Shown: piece by piece, positions 13,966 through 21,732 of the stretch
How the letters are laid out: every line of letters begins with the position of its first letter
How positions within the stretch are numbered: position 1 is the first letter of the stretch
Source of the DNA: CAJPPJ01 sp963536495
GTDB lineage: Bacteria > Bacillota_I > Bacilli_A > RF39 > UBA660
NCBI GenBank assembly: GCA_963536495.1
Contig: CAUTAF010000011.1
Span: 1 to 38,007 of the forward strand
Length of the DNA: 38,007 bases
Direction of reading: 5' to 3'
The notes under the pieces: generated by a model
Database searches by the model: none
What the model was told of the DNA's origin: nothing
Seen by the model: the letters and a program-made list of their open reading frames with translations, nothing else
Program-made: the position numbers and the translations under genes

Positions 13966-14507
13966 AATGATACCACCGTCCTAAATTCTGTTGTTTTTCC
14001 ACCATTTAAGAAATTATCTAACACTACTCTTAAATCTTCATTAGTTACTTGTGTAGTAGCAAGTCCACAACTAGATAACGAGTTTATTAAATGTCTTATC
14101 TTCTTTTGAATGTTTTCTGGATTTCTTTCTTTAAATAAGATGTAGTATTCTGTATCTACTACAGAATTATTTATAAATCCATTAGCTTTTTGTATATCTT
14201 CCATAATAAGTTTTCTAATAGCAACTGATGCTGTTTGATTATACATTACTTGAAGTCTAGACATATATACTGATATATCTACTGGTCTATCTGCTACTAC
14301 TAACCAAAACTCATAATCTATTTGATTATATACTTGTTTTAAATTAGATATAACCATAGTTTGTTCTTCTTCACTTAATATAAAGATATTTCTTGGTATT
14401 ATTTTAACCCCCGATACTTTTTCATTATTATTTAAAATAATCATTCCATCAGTTATATTTTTAACTGGTAACCAATTTTCGGTAACTCTATTTCTTTGGC
14501 TTGACAT
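13962..14507 (-). CDS. VirB4 N-terminal-domain protein (split VirB4)
   Basis: A protein of 181 residues from the ATG at 14507; a longer frame to 14585 would run deep into the upstream gene and lacks a better start. LPVKNITDGMIILNNNEKV, then VSGVKIIPRNIFILSEEEQ and DYEFWLVVADRPVDIS follow the N-terminal domain of Gram-positive VirB4/TraE proteins (a cap domain ahead of the ATPase). No Walker motif is present. The gene ends with an ATGA overlap on the 599-residue ATPase gene and starts 20 nt inside the PrgI-like gene. The two products very likely form one functional VirB4. A stand-alone accessory subunit is the alternative. Confidence 0.8.
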   Translation of the reverse strand: MSSQRNRVTENWLPVKNITDGMIILNNNEKVSGVKIIPRNIFILSEEEQTMVISNLKQVYNQIDYEFWLVVADRPVDISVYMSRLQVMYNQTASVAIRKLIMEDIQKANGFINNSVVDTEYYILFKERNPENIQKKIRHLINSLSSCGLATTQVTNEDLRVVLDNFLNGGKTTEFRTVVSL

Positions 14508-14811
14508 TACTACACCATCCTCTCCAATAATAAATTTGTGTTTCACTATAATATCTGTACATACTTTCCAAAAATACCAGTCCATTATGATAATGAGTTG
14601 GTAGTGGAAAAACTAATAATCCACTTATAAGTAATGGAAGTAACATAAGTATAGTATAAAACAAATTACTTGCCGCTTTTGAAAATATAAGCATTAAAAG
14701 TACAGTTGTAACTATACCAGTTGCAAAAATACCTAAATCTATTGGTCTAAAATATCCAAAAATTAAATTACCCCTTTTGGTATTAGCTGGTATTAAAAAA
14801 TTATTATTCAC
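14488..14811 (-). CDS. PrgI/TcpE-family T4SS membrane protein
   Basis: About 107 residues, starting at a GTG at 14811. That start has AGGAGG exactly 6 nt upstream, while the earlier in-frame GTG at 14817 touches the Shine-Dalgarno and is rejected. The sequence runs IPANTKRGNLIFGYFRPIDL, then two adjacent membrane helices (about 27-46 and 50-68), then HYHNGLVFLESMYRYY. This is the layout of the small PrgI/TcpE proteins found directly before VirB4 in Firmicutes conjugation operons, generally viewed as VirB3-like partners of VirB4. Operon position and size agree. It overlaps the next gene by 20 nt. Confidence 0.85.
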   Translation of the reverse strand: MNNNFLIPANTKRGNLIFGYFRPIDLGIFATGIVTTVLLMLIFSKAASNLFYTILMLLPLLISGLLVFPLPTHYHNGLVFLESMYRYYSETQIYYWRGWCSNVKPKK

Positions 14812-14825
14812 TAGCACCCTCCTTT

Positions 14826-16619
14826 TTATCTCTTATTAGGATCAAATCCTCTATCATTATCTAAATTATTATCTGTTAATTTTTGCATCTTAATATCGTT
14901 TTTAGCAATTCTTTTATCTCTTTCACTTTCTACTGTCGTATTATTAATAACTGATCTTGCTCTATCTCCTAGAGTAGCTTTATCACCACTTGATTTAGTA
15001 CTACGATATTTGTCAACAAATGAATCTTTTTTTCCAATATAAGCACTAATTTCTTCGTAATTCTTTTTAGCATTTTCATATTCTTCTGATTTTTTATCAG
15101 TAATTGTACTTGTTCTATCAAGTTCTGCTCTTGCCATTCCTATACCTACAACATCATTTGGATGAGCTGTAAGTAATTCATCGTAATTCATTTTAGCTTG
15201 TGCTTGATTAGTTTGAGCTGCTATCATTTCAACTTGAGCATTTTTCATATTCTTCTTAGCTTGTTCTAAATGCCACTGTGTAGCATTATATTTTCTATCA
15301 ATTCCAGCTTTTTGAAGACCAGATGCTTTATCTTGTATAAGATCAGCAATACTTCTCATCTTAGCATCTTTATTTCCAGTTCTAATTTGAGTTGCTAAAG
15401 TTCCTCCAGCTCTATATGTTTCAGCCATCGTAGAACCACCTTTTTGACCATTTGCATAACCTGTTCTTGCTCCTGCTACAGCTCCACTAAGTGCTCCTGT
15501 AAGACTTCTTCCACCAACAAGTCCTCCTACTGCTCCAAGTGCAGTACCTGTAACTCCTCCAACAACTCCACCAATAGTTGCTGCTAAATCTTTATCGTTA
15601 TCTTTAATTCCAATAACTCCCTTAATAAACGAAGGTAAATCTTTAGCAAATTTTAAAAGTCCAAGTATTAAAATAACTTTTAGATACATAAGCCTCATAG
15701 GATCTTCTTTTAATCCCTCAGCTGCACCATAATCTATAAATAATTTATCCGTAGATAATGCATTTATAAAATATAAAACTATATAAATTGTTCCAAGTGA
15801 CAAAAATATATCTAAAAATGTAGAAATTAAAGTTTGTAACCAAGTAGAAAAAGCATTGTCTTTTTTATCAGATGTATCAAGTAAAGAAATAACTGGTATT
15901 GGCGCAATCATTTCTAAAATAATCATCTTAAATACCCTAATAGCTACTTTTAAAGTAATTGAAAAAAGTAAAAATACCGCTACTGCACCTACTATTGTAG
16001 ATAAAGGCCACTTATATTCATATCTATAATGTGATCCAAATCCTAAAAATCCACTATTATCACTTTCATTTATTTTTTCACTAAATTCTTTTAAACTCTC
16101 TATTTCTTTTGATCCATCGATACTAGCATAGTTATTATTAGCATCTCTTCTTGGAGTAAAGAAGGATTTTAAAAGTATAATTGACATTTGAGAAGAATTT
16201 TTCTTAACAGTTTCATCTACATTATTTGTCGTCTTTTCTTCTGCAAATAAAATTCTAGGTAAAACTGGTAAAAAAACCTTTTGTGCTCTATAAAGTACAT
16301 TAAATGTTGTTGGAAGTAACATAATAACTACTATAACTATAAATACATTTGCAAAAATCTTTTTTATTCCTTTTTTACTATCTAAAAGCTTTTCGGGATC
16401 AAACATTAACTGAAAAAACGATATAGTTAATTTAAAAAGCATTATAACTCCTAAAATAGCATATATCCTATTTCTAAAAGAATCTATTATTCCTATATGT
16501 ACCCTTAGAGAAGATAAATCAAATATTCCTTGAGTAATAAACTCAATAATAGAATAAATGAAATAATCTATACTACCAACTATCCATCTAAAGGCATCGA
16601 TTATTATATTTTTATCCAT
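14826..16619 (-). CDS. VirB6/TrbL-like polytopic T4SS channel protein
   Basis: A 597-residue protein with several hydrophobic helices (about 50-75, 88-110, 205-245, 260-288 and 308-330), a periplasmic-side loop at about 125-200, and a Gly/Ala-rich region at 345-390 (GGVVGGVTGTALGAVGGLVG). The last 200 residues are a charged, coiled-coil-prone cytoplasmic tail (QAKKNMKNAQVEMIAAQTNQ) ending in DRGFDPNKR. This matches the VirB6-like proteins of Gram-positive systems, which form the translocation path and often carry long tails. It lies between the VirB2-like gene and the PrgI-like gene, the usual order, with 8- and 14-nt gaps. Confidence 0.88.
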   Translation of the reverse strand: MDKNIIIDAFRWIVGSIDYFIYSIIEFITQGIFDLSSLRVHIGIIDSFRNRIYAILGVIMLFKLTISFFQLMFDPEKLLDSKKGIKKIFANVFIVIVVIMLLPTTFNVLYRAQKVFLPVLPRILFAEEKTTNNVDETVKKNSSQMSIILLKSFFTPRRDANNNYASIDGSKEIESLKEFSEKINESDNSGFLGFGSHYRYEYKWPLSTIVGAVAVFLLFSITLKVAIRVFKMIILEMIAPIPVISLLDTSDKKDNAFSTWLQTLISTFLDIFLSLGTIYIVLYFINALSTDKLFIDYGAAEGLKEDPMRLMYLKVILILGLLKFAKDLPSFIKGVIGIKDNDKDLAATIGGVVGGVTGTALGAVGGLVGGRSLTGALSGAVAGARTGYANGQKGGSTMAETYRAGGTLATQIRTGNKDAKMRSIADLIQDKASGLQKAGIDRKYNATQWHLEQAKKNMKNAQVEMIAAQTNQAQAKMNYDELLTAHPNDVVGIGMARAELDRTSTITDKKSEEYENAKKNYEEISAYIGKKDSFVDKYRSTKSSGDKATLGDRARSVINNTTVESERDKRIAKNDIKMQKLTDNNLDNDRGFDPNKR

Positions 16620-16627
16620 ATATCACC

Positions 16628-16951
16628 TTAATTTGTAGTCTTACGACTATTATCAGTAACTCCACAAAGTGGATCATCAACTAAATTTAAATTTGTCTTA
16701 ACTGGAGGTAAATTTAATATAAGTTGTAAAATTGTAGGAAGTAAAAAAACAAGTGCAGCTGCTATAATTCTATTTTTTGAATTAACAAAGACTGACTTAG
16801 TCATGTTTTCTTCTTTTGAACTAGTTACTGCTGTTATAACATCTAAAGATATTAAAACAATAAGAATAATAGGTATTACAAGTTTAACTAAATTAATACC
16901 ATCATTTAACATTTTCCAAGCTTCTTCAGTAAATATTGCATTACAATTCAT
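16628..16951 (-). CDS. VirB2/TrbC-like small two-helix membrane protein
   Basis: A 107-residue protein with two hydrophobic helices (about 22-42 and 63-82) joined by a short polar loop (SSKEENMTKSVFVNSKNR), the arrangement of VirB2/TrbC pilin-type subunits. A Cys near each end (Cys3 and Cys95) lies outside the helices and could form a bond. It has a good Shine-Dalgarno (AAGGAG) and its own extended -10 promoter, which would allow higher expression than the rest of the operon, as expected for a subunit needed in many copies. VirB2-type families are short and diverse, so this rests on topology and location. Confidence 0.8.
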   Translation of the reverse strand: MNCNAIFTEEAWKMLNDGINLVKLVIPIILIVLISLDVITAVTSSKEENMTKSVFVNSKNRIIAAALVFLLPTILQLILNLPPVKTNLNLVDDPLCGVTDNSRKTTN

Positions 16952-16974
16952 ATTTATCTCCTTTAAAGTTATTT

Positions 16975-16983
16975 ATTATATCA
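16975..16983 (-). promoter_or_regulatory. extended -10 promoter before the VirB2-like gene
   Basis: TGATATAAT on the minus strand, 23 nt before the ATG at 16951, with an AAGGAG ribosome site between. There is no strong -35 box. It lies in the only sizeable gap (40 nt) within the type IV secretion operon. Confidence 0.5.
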
Positions 16984-16991
16984 TAACTATT

Positions 16992-18152
16992 TTATTTTAC
17001 CACATAAGGATCTAGTTTTGACCCACTTCCACCACTAATAACTGTATTTTTTGATATAGCATAAACAGGTAAAACATTCATCATTCTATTACACTCTTCT
17101 TCTTTAATTGTTTTAGATGCATAAAATGCTAAATTACTAGCTTTTACTGATGGTGTAGATAACCAAGTATTATGTTTAGATAAAAAATTATAATTTTGAC
17201 ATTCAACAGATGTAGTCATAAGACAATTTTTATCTAAAGATGCTGCCATATATTCATATGCTGCTAAAGCAGCTACTTTATTATTATCTATAGTCTTACA
17301 TTCATATTTTCCATCTTTTCCAACATCTCTAGGCATTCTTTGTCCAACACAGAAATTTTTCTCTACTAAATTAACATAAAGAAGTGGTGAATTAGCTTTA
17401 TTTCTTTCTAAATTATCTTCTAAATTTTTCTTAAGTAAACTTCTCGTATAATCATTTTTACCACTTGTTTTTGATGTAAAACTATTATATCTATCATCGT
17501 ATGAAGAAAGTATTCCATAAGTATTTGGTGTTATTAAAAGATCCCCTTCCATATCTATTTTTATAATTCTATATAATGTAGAATGAATTTTAACATAATT
17601 ATTTGGATCTTCTCCTCTAAATATATAACCTGATGTCAAAGTAGTTTTTGATGAAGAAGCTTTTGAAATAGATGACATATTATATAATCCATCTTTTGTA
17701 TTTGAAGTCTCTATATTTTGTTTCATAACTTCTTTTCCAAGAGTCTTAGAAGAATAATTAATATCACCACAATCTATATAAGTAATATATTGATACATGT
17801 TTTTAGATTGTTGATATACTTTAACATTTCCCTTACATGTTTTATTTAATTTAGAAACGGTTAAAGATTTTAAATATCCTCCACTTATAAGTTCATCGCT
17901 AGTTATAGTTTTATACTCACCTGATATTAGAGGTAACTTATCTTTATTTTTATTAAAATATCTAACTGCTGCATTTTTTAAATTTTTTTCTAAAGCTTCT
18001 AAAGTATTAGCAGTAGTTTTTACTTTAGTAGTAGTATTAAGTAAAAGTAAAATAATGATTAATAAAAACATTGCAATTAAAACAATAAACATTCTTATTA
18101 TTTTAGGATCAATACTTTCTTTAACTAATCCCACCATCTTCTTAAAATCCAT
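16992..18152 (-). CDS. pilin-like anchored surface protein, first gene of the T4SS operon
   Basis: A 386-residue protein. Residues 18-40 form a signal anchor, followed by a helical stretch (TTANTLEALEKNLKNAAVRY) and a small domain (ITSDELISGGYLKSLT, Cys-containing). That is the arrangement I associate with pseudopilin-like surface proteins of uncultured Firmicutes. From about 180 the segment YVKIHSTLYRIIKIDMEGD, followed by ITPNT, resembles a recurrent domain in large surface proteins of these lineages. The C-terminus (SGGSGSKLDPYVVK) is likewise typical. There is no prepilin-peptidase site, so it is not a classical type IV pilin. It probably forms the extracellular face of the secretion machine or an adhesin. 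The family assignment is from pattern memory only. Confidence 0.75.
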   Translation of the reverse strand: MDFKKMVGLVKESIDPKIIRMFIVLIAMFLLIIILLLLNTTTKVKTTANTLEALEKNLKNAAVRYFNKNKDKLPLISGEYKTITSDELISGGYLKSLTVSKLNKTCKGNVKVYQQSKNMYQYITYIDCGDINYSSKTLGKEVMKQNIETSNTKDGLYNMSSISKASSSKTTLTSGYIFRGEDPNNYVKIHSTLYRIIKIDMEGDLLITPNTYGILSSYDDRYNSFTSKTSGKNDYTRSLLKKNLEDNLERNKANSPLLYVNLVEKNFCVGQRMPRDVGKDGKYECKTIDNNKVAALAAYEYMAASLDKNCLMTTSVECQNYNFLSKHNTWLSTPSVKASNLAFYASKTIKEEECNRMMNVLPVYAISKNTVISGGSGSKLDPYVVK

Positions 18153-18174
18153 ATATACCTCTATTATTATCTTA

Positions 18175-18180
18175 ATTATA
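18175..18180 (-). promoter_or_regulatory. -10 box of the T4SS operon
   Basis: TATAAT on the minus strand, 22 nt before the ATG at 18152, with AGAGG as ribosome binding site. The -35 position (TTTTAA) is weak and borders the preceding terminator. Confidence 0.5.
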
Positions 18181-18204
18181 ATATAAAATACTATAATTTA
18201 AAAT

Positions 18205-18232
18205 AAAAATAGTTAACTACCTAACTATTTTT
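18205..18232 (-). terminator. terminator of the tgt-ftsW-unknown unit
   Basis: AAAAATAGTTA (18205-18215) and TAACTATTTTT (18222-18232), an 11-bp stem with a 6-nt loop, then T-rich sequence on the minus strand. The TAG stop of the upstream gene (18219-18217) is in the loop. Confidence 0.8.
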
Positions 18233-19401
18233 GTTTCTTTATTCTTAGAGTTGTAAACTTTATCTATTTCATCAAGATAAATTTTAGTTTTCATAAGCTC
18301 TATTTTTTCCTCTTCTAATATTTCTTCATCTTTAGTATTTTCTGATATAAATTTATCTATAAGTAAAATATCATCTTTATTATTTCTTTTAAATATATTT
18401 ATTATATCATCTCTTAATACTTTTATATTACTACTTATATTTATAAATTTTTCATCTTTTAATTTATCTAATATATTCATTTTTAATTTATTAACTTCTT
18501 TTTTAGATTTCAATATATTTCCATATACATCTTCTAGATTTTTTATGTTTCTAGTAGAATGATTTTTTTCATAATATAAGAATCCTATTTTATATAGTTC
18601 ATCTAAATAAGTAACAAAATCTCTTCCAAGTTCAACTTCCTTTTTTAACATTTCTTTATATAATTTTTCTTCATCTTCTTTTGCAAAACTAGGAAAGAAA
18701 AATATATCTTCAAGATTTTTAAGTCCATGTTTTTTTATTTTTTCATATTTATTTAATTTATTTATACTATATAAATCAATAACTTTTGATAATATTAAAT
18801 CTTTTTGATAAATATTAATATCTTCTAATACTTCTTCAAAGTCCTCAAAATTTAAATCTTTTTTAAATTTTAATATATAAAATATTTCTTCTTCTACTAT
18901 ACTATCTATACTTAAATCTACTAAATTAACTAAGGAAGACTTTATAAAATTAGGTAATATAGAATATTCTAAAGTAAAAGTAAAAGGAATTTTTTCACTT
19001 TCGTTTTTTCTTATATTAATTAAATCTAAGTATATTTGTTCTTTATCTTTTGCATCAAATTTTTTTATAGTTTCATCTATCTTATCGTAAGATAAAGACA
19101 TATCTATTTTTTTATTTTCTTTATAATATTTTTTTAAATTATCAAATTCACCATTTTTTAATAAAGAAAATTTAAATTTTTTATCTTCCATTTTATCTTC
19201 TAAAATTTTTAAACCATCTACATATCTTAGAAGTTTATTTTTTATTTCTTTTTCTTTCTTTTGATCAGATAAAACTTTATATTTATATGCATTTAAGATA
19301 TTTTCAAATTCTATTAATTCACTTTCATTTTGAAATTTTTCTAATAATTCGTTAATTTCTTTGAATTCTACTTCTTCTAATATTTCTTTTATATCTATCA
19401 T
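18217..19401 (-). CDS. large soluble helical protein of unknown function
   Basis: A 394-residue, Lys/Glu-rich, mostly helical protein without signal peptide or membrane segment (KEINELLEKFQNESELIEFE, EEEIFYILKFKKDLNFEDF). Coiled-coil-like stretches occur at both ends and the middle is more hydrophobic. I recognise no family or active site. It follows ftsW by 4 nt and closes the unit, so it is co-transcribed with tgt and ftsW. A role linked to the envelope or to division is conceivable but only because of the neighbour. The ribosome binding site is weak (AGAAAG). Confidence 0.7.
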   Translation of the reverse strand: MIDIKEILEEVEFKEINELLEKFQNESELIEFENILNAYKYKVLSDQKKEKEIKNKLLRYVDGLKILEDKMEDKKFKFSLLKNGEFDNLKKYYKENKKIDMSLSYDKIDETIKKFDAKDKEQIYLDLINIRKNESEKIPFTFTLEYSILPNFIKSSLVNLVDLSIDSIVEEEIFYILKFKKDLNFEDFEEVLEDINIYQKDLILSKVIDLYSINKLNKYEKIKKHGLKNLEDIFFFPSFAKEDEEKLYKEMLKKEVELGRDFVTYLDELYKIGFLYYEKNHSTRNIKNLEDVYGNILKSKKEVNKLKMNILDKLKDEKFINISSNIKVLRDDIINIFKRNNKDDILLIDKFISENTKDEEILEEEKIELMKTKIYLDEIDKVYNSKNKETKIVR

Positions 19402-19405
19402 AATA

Positions 19406-20560
19406 TTAACTTTCTTTTTTTATAAATCTTTCTTTTTTCATTTTTGTTTCTATTCTTGCTCTTTGAATAAAACCAAGTGCTATTACATTAAACATTAAAC
19501 TTGTTCCTCCATAACTTAAAAATGGAATCGGAATTCCCGTAAGAGGAATGAATGTAGATACTCCTCCTATATTTATAAATAAATGTAGTGCCATCAAAAA
19601 CATTATTGCATAAGAATAAGAAGCTTGGAAATTACGATAACTACTTTTAGCAATTAAAATAATTCTATAAAACATAACCATGAATAATATAATAATTGCT
19701 ATTCCCCCTACTATACCTAACTCCTCAACTATTACTGGGAAAATAAAGTCTGTATGACTTTCTGGTAAATATAGATATTTTTGACTAGAATTGGCAAGTC
19801 CTTTACCAAATAGACCACCATTATTAAAAGCTATTAAACTATTACACAATTGATTACCATCTGTATAAAATCTCTCTTGAGTACAAACTCCTTTCGTATT
19901 TATACGATTTTGTTTCTCTTTTGATAAATTCTTATAAATGTTTGAAAATAATAACAAACCAACAATTAAGAATAAAGAGATAAAAATAAAGCTTACTTTT
20001 TTTATAGATTTAGAAACAGGATTAATAAAAAATAAAAATATTATAAGCATAACTATTAAGACAGATGTTCCAAAATCCGGTTGAACAAATACTAAAAATG
20101 CACCAAGTAAACCCCAAGCTATAGGAAATATCAAATATTTAGGATTATCTAACTTAGTTTTATATTGATCATAATAAATTGATGCAAGTAGTATATATAC
20201 TAACTTAAATAATTCACTAGGTTGAAAGCCTATTTTACCGTTAAAAAGTAATAACCATCCTCTAGTTTTATTAATAAATGTACCTTTAATTACTAAAAAA
20301 AACAAAGCTGCAATCGTTATTAAAAGAACTGGATATACAATTTTTTTATAATGCTTACTATCAATAAAAAGGATTATAAAAAATCCTATTAATGCTATAA
20401 GTGCCCAAATTGATTGTTTGATAAAATAACCAAGAGGACTTTGTTTATATCTTACTATAGCAGCAACATTACTTGCTGAAAAAATCATAACAATACCAAT
20501 TGCTATAAGTAAAATCATTATTATAAATAAACCAACATCTATTTTCTTTAATATCTTCAT
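19406..20560 (-). CDS. ftsW: FtsW-type SEDS peptidoglycan glycosyltransferase
   Basis: A 384-residue, roughly ten-helix membrane protein of the FtsW/RodA/SpoVE family, which polymerises lipid II. Family residues are clear: FQPSELFKL (112-120), VQPDFGT with Asp162, NGGLFGKGL (247-255), LPESHTDFIF with the presumed catalytic Asp271 followed by EELG, and the C-terminal GIPIPFLSYGGTS. The LPESHTDFIF/EELG region and the N-terminus favour FtsW over RodA. An extracellular loop just before the conserved SLIAFNNGG segment carries two Cys (226 and 239), possibly a disulfide. It lies 4 nt after tgt with no Shine-Dalgarno, suggesting translation by coupling. Its presence argues for a walled cell. Confidence 0.93.
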   Translation of the reverse strand: MKILKKIDVGLFIIMILLIAIGIVMIFSASNVAAIVRYKQSPLGYFIKQSIWALIALIGFFIILFIDSKHYKKIVYPVLLITIAALFFLVIKGTFINKTRGWLLLFNGKIGFQPSELFKLVYILLASIYYDQYKTKLDNPKYLIFPIAWGLLGAFLVFVQPDFGTSVLIVMLIIFLFFINPVSKSIKKVSFIFISLFLIVGLLLFSNIYKNLSKEKQNRINTKGVCTQERFYTDGNQLCNSLIAFNNGGLFGKGLANSSQKYLYLPESHTDFIFPVIVEELGIVGGIAIIILFMVMFYRIILIAKSSYRNFQASYSYAIMFLMALHLFINIGGVSTFIPLTGIPIPFLSYGGTSLMFNVIALGFIQRARIETKMKKERFIKKES

Positions 20561-20564
20561 ATAA

Positions 20565-21677
20565 TTAAATTATACTTTTTTTATAATTTTTAATAAAGTT
20601 ATTTTTGTAATCTTTAAAATTATTGTTCTTTATTGCTTCCCTTACTTCTTCCATCATTTTTATTAAAAACCTTGTATTATGTATAGATAAAAGTCTCATA
20701 CCATACATTTCATTTGCTACAAGTAAGTGTCTAATATAAGCTTTTGTGTGATGTTTACATGCATAACAATCACAATTTTCTTCTAACGGAGTAAAATCTT
20801 CTTTAAATCTTGCATTTTTAATACTTACTCTTCCACTTCTTGTAAAAAAATTACCATGTCTTGCAATTCTAGTAGATAAAACACAATCGAATATATCTAT
20901 TCCTCTATCAATTGCTTCAAGCATATCAACTGGTTCACCTACTCCCATTAAATATCTTACTTTATCTTCAGGTAAATAAGGAGTTGCAAGTTCCACCATT
21001 TTTATCTTAGTATTTTGTCCTTCTCCAACACTAACTCCACCTACTGCAAAACCATCAAATGGTAAAGATGTAGTATATTCAGCACTAAGTTTTCTAAGGT
21101 CAGCAAATTCTCCACCTTGAACTATACCAAATAAACTTTGATTTTCATTTTTATGGGCATCTAAACATCTTTTCGCCCATCTAAAAGTTCTTTCTATAGA
21201 GTTTTTCATATACATATGAGTTGAAGGATATGGAGGACATTCATCTAGTACCATAGCGATATCAGAATCAAGTTTATTTTGTATTTCGATAGATTTCTCT
21301 GGAGTTAAAAATAAGTTTCTTCCATCTAAATGACTTTTAAATTTAACACCTTCTTCACTAATATCTTTTGGTCTTGCTAAAGAAAACACTTGAAAACCAC
21401 CTGAGTCTGTAAGTATTGGACCATCCCAATTCATAAAACTATGAAGTCCACCAGCTTTAGCTATTAAATCTTCCCCTGGTCTTAAATGTAAATGATATGT
21501 ATTTGATAATATTACACCTGCTTTAGTATCTTTTATTTCATCAAAAGACATAGTCTTAACTGTTGCAAGTGTACCTACCGGCATAAACATAGGAGTTTCA
21601 AAACTTCCATGATTTGTATGTAAAATTCCATATCTTGCATTTTCATCTTTTTTTATTAATTCATATTTAACTTTCAT
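20565..21677 (-). CDS. tgt: queuine tRNA-ribosyltransferase
   Basis: A 370-residue protein. Tgt exchanges guanine-34 for preQ1 in tRNAs with GUN anticodons. Substrate-site motif DSGGFQVFSL (Asp91) and DECPPYP are present; the nucleophile is Asp264 in DIFDCVLSTR, and the zinc site is Cys302, Cys304, Cys307 and His333 (CDCYACKHH, SIHN). The length is normal. It is the first gene of tgt-ftsW-unknown. AGGTGG lies upstream of the ATG and an extended -10 element (TGATATAAT) lies further upstream. The identification is firm. Confidence 0.97.
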   Translation of the reverse strand: MKVKYELIKKDENARYGILHTNHGSFETPMFMPVGTLATVKTMSFDEIKDTKAGVILSNTYHLHLRPGEDLIAKAGGLHSFMNWDGPILTDSGGFQVFSLARPKDISEEGVKFKSHLDGRNLFLTPEKSIEIQNKLDSDIAMVLDECPPYPSTHMYMKNSIERTFRWAKRCLDAHKNENQSLFGIVQGGEFADLRKLSAEYTTSLPFDGFAVGGVSVGEGQNTKIKMVELATPYLPEDKVRYLMGVGEPVDMLEAIDRGIDIFDCVLSTRIARHGNFFTRSGRVSIKNARFKEDFTPLEENCDCYACKHHTKAYIRHLLVANEMYGMRLLSIHNTRFLIKMMEEVREAIKNNNFKDYKNNFIKNYKKSII

Positions 21678-21693
21678 ACTACCACCTGGTGTT

Positions 21694-21702
21694 ATTATAT
21701 CA
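21694..21702 (-). promoter_or_regulatory. extended -10 promoter of tgt
   Basis: TGATATAAT on the minus strand, 16 nt before the tgt ATG. Its -35 position would fall at about 21717-21722, on top of the -10 box of the divergent plus-strand gene. Confidence 0.55.
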
Positions 21703-21720
21703 AAAAATTTAAAAATATTG

Positions 21721-21726
21721 TATAAT
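21721..21726 (+). promoter_or_regulatory. -10 box 6 nt from an ATG (possible leaderless start)
   Basis: TATAAT, then GATCAT, then the ATG at 21733. The expected transcription start coincides with that ATG. There is no Shine-Dalgarno and the -35 is weak. Confidence 0.45.
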
Positions 21727-21732
21727 GATCAT

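Noticed and set aside
16803..17015. Plus-strand frame overlapping the VirB2-like gene
   Set aside because: Antisense to a well-supported gene and its promoter gap; no ribosome site.
6558..18152. Reading the T4SS as a complete integrative conjugative element
   Set aside because: No integrase, relaxase, oriT-like repeats or flanking attachment duplication is seen in the window, and the neighbours on both sides look like ordinary chromosomal genes.
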